5,661 nt of DNA from Bacillota bacterium (GTDB lineage: Bacteria; Bacillota; Clostridia; Lachnospirales; Lachnospiraceae): positions 1 through 5,661 of the forward strand of contig JAIIAN010000186.1 of assembly GCA_022717655.1 (NCBI GenBank), in the 5' to 3' direction. A program made the translations under genes and the position numbers. Position 1 is the stretch's first letter. Each line of letters begins with the position of its first letter. Below, piece after piece: positions 1 through 4,771 of the stretch. The notes under the pieces are model-generated. The model worked only from the letters and a program-made list of their open reading frames with translations. It was not told the DNA's origin and did not search any database.

Positions 1-1
1 G

Positions 2-73
2 CCGTGGGCAATCCGGATTTATCAGACAGAAGAAGATGGATATGGGTTAGGAGAAAAAAAGGATGAACATTAA
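2..73 (+). CDS. Possible C-terminal fragment of an upstream gene (VWA-like partner?)
   Basis: Reading from base 2, one frame stays open for 23 codons and stops at TAA 71-73, giving a tail that begins PWAIRIYQTEED and ends KKDEH. It would overlap the next gene by 11 bases, which is common for translationally coupled genes. The PxWAI(R/K)-type tail resembles, from memory, the C-terminus of VWA-like (DUF2201-type) proteins that pair with MoxR ATPases. That is recall plus context, not proof. Another frame stops at TAG 48-50, inside the ribosome binding site of the next gene, and could equally be the true end of the upstream gene. Only the last residues are in the window, so the identity is weak. 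Confidence 0.35.
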   Translation, partial: PWAIRIYQTEEDGYGLGEKKDEH

Positions 74-1589
74 ACGAGCAAAAAATGAAATTAAAGATGC
101 AATTGAAGCCTATCTTTTAAAAGATGAGTATGGGAATTATCTGATTCCGGAAATCCGGCAAAGACCGCTTCTTCTTATCGGACCTCCAGGAATCGGAAAA
201 ACACAGATTATGGAACAGATTGCAAGAGAGACAAAGATTAATCTGGTTTCTTATACAATTACACATCATACCAGACAAAGTGCAGTCGGGCTTCCATTTA
301 TCAAAGAAAAAGTGTACGATAACAAAACTTATTCCGTTACGGAATATACGATGAGTGAAATTATTGCGTCTGTCTATGAACAGATAGAAAAGACAGGAAT
401 CAAAGAGGGAATCTTATTTATTGATGAGATTAACTGCGTATCGGAGACACTTGCACCGACCATGCTTCAGTTTTTACAGTGTAAGACCTTTGGAAATCAG
501 GCAGTTCCAAAAGGCTGGGTGATTGTGGCAGCGGGAAATCCGTCGGAATATAATAAATCCGTGCGGGAATTTGATGTGGTTACCTTAGATAGAATCCGCA
601 GAATTGATGTAGAGGAAGATTTTCAAGTCTGGAAGGAATATGCTTATCAGGCAGGAATTCATCCGGCAATTTTAGCTTATCTTGAGATTCATAAACAAAA
701 CTTTTATCGGATGGAAACGAGTGTAGATGGACGTTTGTTTGTGACAGCAAGGGGATGGGAAGATTTGTCTCAATTTTTATATGCTTATGAGCGTCTGGGA
801 AAACGGGCAGACCGTGAAGTAATTGGACAATATCTGCAGTACTGGAAAATCGCAAAAGATTTTGCAAATTATCTGGAACTTTTTGAAAAATACAAAACCG
901 ATTATCAGATTGAGGCAGTTTTGGAAGGACGATTTGAAAAGTTTACAGTGGATAAACTAAAAATTGCTTCGTTTGATGAAAAGCTCAGCGTAGTGGGATT
1001 GTTAATCGGTCATCTCGGAAAAGAATTTTATACTTATTATGAGAATGATTTGTTTGTCACAGAGCTGTTTGAACGGTTAAAAAAATTAAAACAGGAACTG
1101 GGAAGTCATTCAGAGGAAACGGCAGTTTCAATTCTGGAAAATAGAATTACAAAAGAACAGGAACTGTTTGAGAAAAAAGAGATGGCAAAACAGTTGACCG
1201 TTCCACAGAGAAACGCCTTGGTTCGGATGCTTGCGTTTTTAAAATCTGCCCGCAGTGCAGTCAAAGAGGAAGAAGAAAAGGGAACACAAAAAGAAGAAGT
1301 TTTTGAAGTGTTAGCCGGACTTTTTGCAAAAGAGAACGAAAAACGAGAAGCGCAGATAGAAAAGACTTCAGAAAAACTGCAATATGCGTTTGATTTTCTT
1401 GAATTGGTCTTTGGAGAGGGACAGGAACTGGTGCTCTTTGTGACAGAATTAAATACGAATCCTTACAGCATTTCCTTTATCAGCGAAAATGGCTGTGACA
1501 GTTATTATAAATACAATAAAAAATTATTATTTGAAGAAGAACAGGGCGAGATTTTAAAAGAACTGAATCAAATAGAAGAAGAGATGTAA
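63..1589 (+). CDS. MoxR-like AAA+ ATPase with long helical C-terminal extension
   Basis: This is a 508-residue cytoplasmic AAA+ ATPase of the MoxR/AAA_5 type. Visible motifs are Walker A GPPGIGKT (40-47), Walker B GILFIDEIN (116-124, with D121 and E122), sensor 1 AAGNP (N159), arginine-finger candidates in LDRIRR (R177, R179, R180) and a sensor-2-like VTARGWEDL (R230). Between Walker A and B lies the stretch SYTITHHTRQSAVGLP (63-78), probably substrate- or partner-specific. Residues of about 330-440 are highly charged and helical, likely coiled coil. A final more hydrophobic segment (about 440-490) follows. MoxR ATPases typically act as chaperones with VWA-domain proteins to remodel or insert cofactors into target complexes; the target here is unknown. 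The start is supported by AGGAG at 49-53, nine bases before ATG 63. The gene ends just before a terminator and faces the Sel1-repeat gene. Family assignment is firm, biological role is not. Confidence 0.9.
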   Translation: MNIKRAKNEIKDAIEAYLLKDEYGNYLIPEIRQRPLLLIGPPGIGKTQIMEQIARETKINLVSYTITHHTRQSAVGLPFIKEKVYDNKTYSVTEYTMSEIIASVYEQIEKTGIKEGILFIDEINCVSETLAPTMLQFLQCKTFGNQAVPKGWVIVAAGNPSEYNKSVREFDVVTLDRIRRIDVEEDFQVWKEYAYQAGIHPAILAYLEIHKQNFYRMETSVDGRLFVTARGWEDLSQFLYAYERLGKRADREVIGQYLQYWKIAKDFANYLELFEKYKTDYQIEAVLEGRFEKFTVDKLKIASFDEKLSVVGLLIGHLGKEFYTYYENDLFVTELFERLKKLKQELGSHSEETAVSILENRITKEQELFEKKEMAKQLTVPQRNALVRMLAFLKSARSAVKEEEEKGTQKEEVFEVLAGLFAKENEKREAQIEKTSEKLQYAFDFLELVFGEGQELVLFVTELNTNPYSISFISENGCDSYYKYNKKLLFEEEQGEILKELNQIEEEM

Positions 1590-1594
1590 AAGGG

Positions 1595-1633
1595 ACTCCT
1601 GCATACATTTATTTTATGTATGCGGGAGTTTTT
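1595..1633 (+). terminator. Rho-independent terminator between convergent genes
   Basis: ACTCCTGCATACAT (1595-1608) pairs with ATGTATGCGGGAGT (1616-1629) along all 14 positions, with one G-U pair, around a 7-base loop. It is followed by a T run at 1629-1633. It starts 5 bases after the stop codon of the AAA+ gene and ends 5 bases before the stop of the minus-strand Sel1 gene. It clearly serves the plus strand. On the minus strand the stem is followed by CCCTTTTAC, a poorer U-tract, so bidirectional action is possible but weaker. Confidence 0.88.
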
Positions 1634-1638
1634 AAGTG

Positions 1639-2286
1639 TTATTCAATACCGACTTCTTTGTGAATTTCTTCAATGGCGAGTTTAAAACCGTTTTGAGCGG
1701 CTTTCATGCGCCAGGTGTCAGCTAAATCAATATCTTTTTCAACACCCTCTCCATAGCGGTATAAAACAGAAAGATTATACTGAGCAGCAGGAATATTTGC
1801 GTTTGCAGCCTTTTCAAAAAGCTGGAATGCACGCTCCGGCATACGCGGAACAGCCTGACCCATTAGGAAATAACTGGCCATACAGCACATTGCACGGTAG
1901 TCATTTTGTTCTGCAGCTTTTTTATACCAGTCAAAGGCACGGCTGTAGTCTATCATTGTTCCAATTCCTTCTTCATAACAGCGGGCAAGGTTATACTGGG
2001 CATTTTTGTCACCGGTTTTGGCGGCTCTTTGAATGTAATCAAAGGCTTTTTTTGGATTCTTTTCGACACCTTTTCCCTGTGCATAAAACATTCCAAGGTG
2101 CATCAGTGCTTCCACATGATTTTTTTTGGCAGCTTTTTCATACCACTCGGCAGCCTGTTTGAAATCGACAGCGGTGTGAATCCCATATTCATAATAATGA
2201 CCGACTGCATACTGTAAATCTTTCTGGCCATTTTCTGCAAGAATTTTTAATTCATCCAGTGTAAATTCTGAGTTTTTAAGGTCCAT
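1639..2286 (-). CDS. Sel1-like repeat (SLR) protein, five 36-residue units
   Basis: The 215-residue product is almost entirely Sel1-like (TPR-related) helical repeats. After a 20-residue N-terminal cap it falls into five units of exactly 36 residues: 21-56, 57-92, 93-128, 129-164 and 165-200. Each carries the A-x-x-x-L/M-x-x-x-Y...G...D...A-x-x-W/L-x-x-K-A-A pattern, for example AQYNLARCYEEGIG (96-109) and AFDWYKKAAEQN (117-128). Units 2, 3 and 5 are closest to consensus. Unit 4 is more divergent (LMGQAVPRMPERAF). SLR proteins act as protein-protein adaptors. No signal peptide or membrane segment is visible, so it should be cytoplasmic. The start ATG (2284-2286 on the minus strand) has GGAG (complement of 2294-2297) seven bases upstream. 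It is a single-gene unit with its own promoter at 2323-2351. The binding partner cannot be read from the sequence. Confidence 0.9.
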   Translation of the reverse strand: MDLKNSEFTLDELKILAENGQKDLQYAVGHYYEYGIHTAVDFKQAAEWYEKAAKKNHVEALMHLGMFYAQGKGVEKNPKKAFDYIQRAAKTGDKNAQYNLARCYEEGIGTMIDYSRAFDWYKKAAEQNDYRAMCCMASYFLMGQAVPRMPERAFQLFEKAANANIPAAQYNLSVLYRYGEGVEKDIDLADTWRMKAAQNGFKLAIEEIHKEVGIE

Positions 2287-2322
2287 ATTTTTTCTCCAAT
2301 TTCCTAAGTATTTCTTCTCTCT

Positions 2323-2351
2323 ATTTTAAAACAATAAGAAGTAGAAAGCAA
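2323..2351 (-). promoter_or_regulatory. Sigma-A promoter for the Sel1-repeat gene
   Basis: On the minus strand TTGCTT (complement of 2346-2351) and TAAAAT (complement of 2323-2328) are separated by 17 bases. This is a good vegetative promoter match, five of six bases at the -10. It would start transcription about 30 bases before the ribosome binding site of the Sel1 gene. The -35 touches the region of the rightward promoter. Confidence 0.55.
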
Positions 2352-2380
2352 TGGAATTTCTGAAAGAAACGTATTATAAT
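2352..2380 (+). promoter_or_regulatory. Candidate promoter for the three-gene operon
   Basis: A perfect -10 TATAAT lies at 2375-2380. The best -35 at the usual distance is TGGAAT (2352-2357, 17-base spacing), which matches TTGACA at only three positions, so an activator or another upstream element may help. Transcription would begin near 2387, leaving a leader of about 80 bases before ATG 2466. Confidence 0.45.
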
Positions 2381-2406
2381 AAAGACAGGTTGGGGAAAAT
2401 AAAAAA

Positions 2407-2444
2407 GTATTCAAAAGCTGGTTAAAAAAGCAGGTTTGGAATAC
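2407..2444. repeat. Imperfect inverted repeat, 14-base arms; terminator-like leftward
   Basis: GTATTCAAAAGCTG (2407-2420) is the inverse of CAGGTTTGGAATAC (2431-2444) at 12 of 14 positions, around a 10-base A-rich loop. The two mismatches are A2413/G2438 and G2417/G2434. In the rightward transcript the hairpin ends 9 bases before the AGGAG of the next gene and has no U-tract, so it could affect translation or be an operator. Read leftward it is followed by TTTTTTATTTT (complement of 2396-2406), the form of an intrinsic terminator that would stop antisense transcription heading to the Sel1 gene. Confidence 0.6.
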
Positions 2445-2453
2445 ATAAGAAAA

Positions 2454-2458
2454 AGGAG
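2454..2458 (+). promoter_or_regulatory. Ribosome binding site deciding the start at 2466
   Basis: AGGAG lies seven bases before ATG 2466. The same frame is open further upstream to a TTG at 2436, but that codon has no binding site at a proper distance and lies inside the inverted repeat arm. ATG 2466 is therefore the start. Confidence 0.85.
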
Positions 2459-2465
2459 AAGGACT

Positions 2466-3401
2466 ATGGTTTATAACAATGTACGACACGAATGTAATCT
2501 TTACAATTTCTTTTTTGCACCAAGGGGAAATCGTCGAATGATGGAACTTGGACGAAAGATTGCGCAGATGTATTTGAATCCGTTTGATAAGATTATCGGA
2601 ATTGTAGGTGCAAAAGACTGCGGAAAAAGTATGCTGATTAAAGGGATGTTTCCGGGAATTCAGATTGTAGAGGGTGATGATGAATTTGATTTTCAAAATA
2701 TGCCTTTAATGAATGCAGAAGATGTTGGATTTTATACGCCAAGAACTTTTCATGTGGATGTAAGAGCAGCGTCAAAATTTATTCCGCTTGAAAAAATTGC
2801 ACAGGCAATTTTAGATGTGACCAAACAGCAGAAAAGAGTGATTGTAGAATACTTTGAAATGTTGTATCCTGTGTTAAACAGAAATGCAGACTTGATGATT
2901 GGAATTGGGGAGGAAGTTATTGTAACACGTCCGTCTTTGTTTGGACCACTGCCTCAAAATATTGCCGATATCGTATATAAATCTCTGATTTATCGTAAAA
3001 TGGCACATAGCGCAGAAGATTTATATGGTTATGTAGTCCGCAACATGGAACGGCCGGATTATGTCCGTTCCGATATCCGTCATGGTTTTGTGCTGGATTA
3101 TGTGGAAAAACCGATTAATTTTGATTTGGAATATATCGAAGATAAGATAAAAAGCCTGATTGCAAAGGATTTACCAATTCGCTATTATGATGAGGAACAT
3201 ATTAAAATTGGAGATGAAATTCTTCCTTGTACCGGTCCGCTGATGCATGTGGAAAGTACCGGACAGATTGAGAATTTCTCTTTGGTGAAGAAATTTTTCC
3301 ACGATGCCAGATTTGGATACTATATCGTAGCAGGTACGGTTGGACATAAAGAAGAGGAAAGTGACCGTCTCAATACGATTGATATTATGACGGCAGAATA
3401 A
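2466..3401 (+). CDS. P-loop NTPase fused to an AlaRS editing-like (second additional) domain
   Basis: The product has 311 residues from ATG 2466. The N-terminal half has a conserved-looking lead FFFAPRGNRRM (15-25), a Walker A motif GAKDCGKS (48-55) and a possible Walker B strand RVIVEYFE (124-131). The C-terminal half resembles the editing domain of alanyl-tRNA synthetase. It has HSAEDL (181-186) at the place of the HxxxH motif, then an EKP...LEYIEDKI...IAKDLPI segment (214-238) like the AlaRS IEDLVNE..R.NLPV region. CTGPLMHVESTGQI (255-268) follows, in the place of CGGTHVxNTGEI. I recall such proteins being named 'alanine-tRNA synthetase second additional domain-containing' in Clostridia. 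The metal ligands are altered: D185 replaces the second His, and Cys and His are five rather than three residues apart. No aminoacylation domain is present. Function is unknown; a nucleotide-dependent enzyme or sensor is inference. It is first in an operon with the YugP-like protease. Confidence 0.78.
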   Translation: MVYNNVRHECNLYNFFFAPRGNRRMMELGRKIAQMYLNPFDKIIGIVGAKDCGKSMLIKGMFPGIQIVEGDDEFDFQNMPLMNAEDVGFYTPRTFHVDVRAASKFIPLEKIAQAILDVTKQQKRVIVEYFEMLYPVLNRNADLMIGIGEEVIVTRPSLFGPLPQNIADIVYKSLIYRKMAHSAEDLYGYVVRNMERPDYVRSDIRHGFVLDYVEKPINFDLEYIEDKIKSLIAKDLPIRYYDEEHIKIGDEILPCTGPLMHVESTGQIENFSLVKKFFHDARFGYYIVAGTVGHKEEESDRLNTIDIMTAE

Positions 3402-3464
3402 AAGCCTCAAAAAGTCAGGCAAAGGCAAAACGGACAGCAGAGTAAACAGAAAAGAGGAGAAACT

Positions 3465-4205
3465 ATGATATTATTAGCGCAGACAGATTTTTATTATGCA
3501 AACAGAGGAATGGGCTGGGGATTTGATGGAACTTATGTGCTGATTATACTGGCTTTTTTGATTTCAGCGCTGGTTTCGGCAAAGATGAATGCCACATTTT
3601 CAAAGTACAGTAAAGTACGTTCTTACTGTGGAATGACAGGAGCACAGGCAGCACAGCGTATTTTAAGCAGTGCAGGAATTTATGATGTCAGAATTGAACA
3701 CGTAAGCGGAAAATTAACAGACCATTATGACCCTTCAAATAAGGTCCTGCGTCTGTCCGATGCAGTCTATGGAAATACTTCCATTGCAGCAATCGGGGTT
3801 GCGGCTCATGAATGTGGTCATGCGGTACAGCATGCGAGAGATTATACTCCATTGTCTGTCCGTTCTGCGATTGTACCCATTGCAAATTTTGGCTCACAGT
3901 TATCCTGGCCGTTATTTTTAGCTGGATTAATCTTTTCCTTTCGTCCGCTTTTGATGATTGGAATCTTACTGTTTTGTGCAGCACTTTTGTTTCAGATTGT
4001 GACACTGCCGGTTGAATTTAATGCTTCTGCACGTGCCCTTCGGATGTTGGATGAGACTGGAATTATGGGAAAACAGGAAATTCGGGGAACAAAAAAAGTA
4101 TTAAGAGCAGCAGCAATGACTTATGTGGCAGCAGTGATTGGTTCTTTATTACAGCTTTTAAGGCTTTTAATTTTATCCGGCGCATTTCGCAGAAGAGATG
4201 ACTAA
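3465..4205 (+). CDS. yugP: YugP-type membrane zinc metallopeptidase (Zn_peptidase_2)
   Basis: This is a 246-residue integral membrane protease of the YugP family. The zinc-binding catalytic motif is HECGH (115-119), with E116 as catalytic base. E184 in LPVEFNASARAL (181-192) is the likely third ligand, by family pattern. Hydrophobic segments lie at about 23-39, 136-158, 161-181 and 214-236. Between the first membrane helix and the active site is the family's conserved stretch with SKYSKVRS (46-53), GMTGAQAAQRIL (56-67) and LTDHYDPSNKVLRLS (84-98). Length is close to the family norm and all key residues are intact. GAGGAG at 3454-3459, five bases before ATG 3465, supports the start. It follows the upstream gene by 63 bases with no terminator and precedes the next gene by 24 bases, so all three are probably co-transcribed. 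Substrates of this family are not well established. Confidence 0.92.
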   Translation: MILLAQTDFYYANRGMGWGFDGTYVLIILAFLISALVSAKMNATFSKYSKVRSYCGMTGAQAAQRILSSAGIYDVRIEHVSGKLTDHYDPSNKVLRLSDAVYGNTSIAAIGVAAHECGHAVQHARDYTPLSVRSAIVPIANFGSQLSWPLFLAGLIFSFRPLLMIGILLFCAALLFQIVTLPVEFNASARALRMLDETGIMGKQEIRGTKKVLRAAAMTYVAAVIGSLLQLLRLLILSGAFRRRDD

Positions 4206-4229
4206 AGAAAACAAGAGGAGAAAAACAGA

Positions 4230-4412
4230 ATGTTTGAAAGAATTGATTATGTTGTAAAGCAGATTGATGGAGATTATGCTTATTTAGAAAGATTAGAAAA
4301 ACCGGAAGGTCAGGAAGATGAGTTAAAATGTGTTGCACGAGCCCTGCTTCCACCGGAGATTATGGAAGGCAGTCATCTGGCGTATGAAATGCTTCAGTAT
4401 ACGATAATTTAA
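4230..4412 (+). CDS. Small acidic DUF3006-like protein, 60 residues
   Basis: This is a 60-residue acidic protein with no signal peptide or membrane helix. The order of elements (IDGDYAYLE near 12-20, a polar middle with EGQEDELKCVARALLP at 26-41, then a short MEGSHLAYEML end) resembles DUF3006-type small proteins, which share an 'IDGxxAVLE ... LP ... GxxL' layout. That match is by eye and tentative. AGGAG at 4216-4220 lies nine bases before ATG 4230, and the gene starts 24 bases after the protease stop, so it is a real, translated last gene of the operon. A strong terminator follows directly. Function is unknown. Confidence 0.75.
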   Translation: MFERIDYVVKQIDGDYAYLERLEKPEGQEDELKCVARALLPPEIMEGSHLAYEMLQYTII

Positions 4413-4417
4413 GAAAG

Positions 4418-4458
4418 TCCCTGCTTTTTCTTTTTGAGAGATAAGGCAGGGATTTTTT
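4418..4458 (+). terminator. Rho-independent terminator closing the three-gene operon
   Basis: TCCCTGCTTT (4418-4427) pairs with AAGGCAGGGA (4443-4452), including one G-U pair, and is followed by six T residues (4453-4458). The loop of about 15 bases can form a few extra pairs. It begins six bases after the stop of the 60-residue gene. Confidence 0.9.
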
Positions 4459-4468
4459 GAAAATATTA

Positions 4469-4486
4469 ATGTTAAAAAAATAACGA
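4469..4486. promoter_or_regulatory. Distal Rex-like palindrome
   Basis: ATGTTAAAAAAATAACGA matches the clostridial Rex pattern TTGTTAANNNNTTAACAA at 11 of 14 specified positions, with a core of GTTA and TAAC arms (4471-4474, 4481-4484). It lies about 165 bases upstream of the ldhA -35 and just after the operon terminator. In A/T-rich DNA such matches can arise by chance. Confidence 0.25.
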
Positions 4487-4544
4487 AAAACACGAATGGA
4501 ATCGTCTGAAAAATTAGGCGAATTACAAGAGATATAAATAAAAT

Positions 4545-4568
4545 CTTTGTATAAAAAGAAATACAAGG
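4545..4568. repeat. Inverted repeat, 8-base arms
   Basis: CTTTGTAT (4545-4552) pairs with ATACAAGG (4561-4568), with one G-U pair, around an 8-base A-rich loop. There is no T run after it on the plus strand. On the minus strand it is followed by ATTTTATTTAT, a weak terminator form. The role is unknown. Confidence 0.4.
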
Positions 4569-4592
4569 CAGAAAAGTGGCTAAAAAATCGGA

Positions 4593-4606
4593 TTAGCTTT
4601 AGCTAA
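4593..4606. repeat. Perfect palindrome TTAGCT-TT-AGCTAA
   Basis: Two exact 6-base arms (4593-4598 and 4601-4606) are separated by two T residues. It lies 44 bases upstream of the ldhA -35, a typical place for an operator, and does not match the Rex pattern. The binding protein is unknown. Confidence 0.45.
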
Positions 4607-4628
4607 CCATTGTGTAAAAGGTAGAAAA

Positions 4629-4646
4629 ACGTTTATTTTTTAACAA
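4629..4646. promoter_or_regulatory. Candidate Rex operator upstream of ldhA
   Basis: The sequence ACGTTTATTTTTTAACAA has a perfect right half (TTAACAA, 4640-4646) and a poorer left half (4 of 7) relative to TTGTTAANNNNTTAACAA. It ends four bases before the -35 of the ldhA promoter, where a bound repressor would hinder polymerase. Rex represses fermentation genes, including lactate dehydrogenases, in many Firmicutes when NADH is low. Whether this organism's Rex binds here is inference. Confidence 0.4.
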
Positions 4647-4650
4647 ACTA

Positions 4651-4679
4651 TTGCTTTTTAAATTTAATCTTGATAGAAT
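4651..4679 (+). promoter_or_regulatory. Sigma-A promoter of ldhA with extended -10
   Basis: TTGCTT (4651-4656) and TAGAAT (4674-4679) are spaced by 17 bases. A TG at 4671-4672 gives an extended -10 (TGATAGAAT). Transcription would start near 4686, leaving a leader of about 85 bases before ATG 4772. This is the best promoter in the window. Confidence 0.72.
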
Positions 4680-4717
4680 AAGTACGAATTAAGAAATCCG
4701 TTTTGGATATCCTAATA

Positions 4718-4733
4718 AGAGACTAAGAGACTA
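4718..4733 (+). repeat. Tandem 8-base direct repeat in the ldhA leader
   Basis: AGAGACTA occurs twice head to tail without spacing (4718-4725 and 4726-4733), inside the predicted untranslated leader and 24 bases before the ribosome binding site. It may be a small duplication or a protein-binding repeat. Confidence 0.5.
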
Positions 4734-4757
4734 CGAAAAAAATGCGCAATGATGTTT

Positions 4758-4763
4758 AGGAGG
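4758..4763 (+). promoter_or_regulatory. Ribosome binding site deciding the ldhA start
   Basis: AGGAGG is a full Shine-Dalgarno match. Two in-frame ATG codons follow, at 4766 (two bases away, too close) and 4772 (eight bases away). The start is therefore 4772, which also fits the family's MKxAxY-like N-terminus (MRILFYDTKSYD). Confidence 0.85.
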
Positions 4764-4771
4764 AAATGACG

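Larger units (their letters stand above)
4459..4771 (+). other. Intergenic region before ldhA: no gene, several palindromes and a promoter
   Basis: This A/T-rich stretch holds no convincing coding region. The only plus-strand mini-frame starting with ATG that I noted (4496-4537, 13 codons) lacks a ribosome binding site. It contains two Rex-like palindromes (4469-4486, 4629-4646), a hairpin (4545-4568), a perfect 14-base palindrome (4593-4606), a promoter (4651-4679) and a tandem 8-base repeat (4718-4733). A small hairpin is also possible at 4502-4521 (TCGTCT with AGGCGA, one G-U pair). I do not recognise a known riboswitch or small RNA. Confidence 0.6.

Noticed and set aside
1797..2217. Plus-strand open frames opposite the Sel1-repeat gene
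   Set aside because: They are antisense shadows of a well-supported repeat protein, with no ribosome binding sites and no family likeness.
2436..2465. Ten-codon upstream extension of the NTPase gene starting at TTG 2436
   Set aside because: It has no ribosome binding site at a proper distance and lies partly in the inverted repeat, while ATG 2466 has AGGAG seven bases upstream.
3404..3420. GCCT...AGGC hairpin between the NTPase and protease genes
   Set aside because: It has only four base pairs and no T run, so it is not a terminator; the genes are treated as one operon.
4496..4537. Mini reading frame of 13 codons (MESSEKLGELQEI)
   Set aside because: It lacks a ribosome binding site, is very short and has no recognisable family.
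4360..4566. Minus-strand open frame of 68 codons across the operon terminator
   Set aside because: It begins at TTG without a ribosome binding site, overlaps the terminator and the end of a real gene, and has a low-complexity translation.
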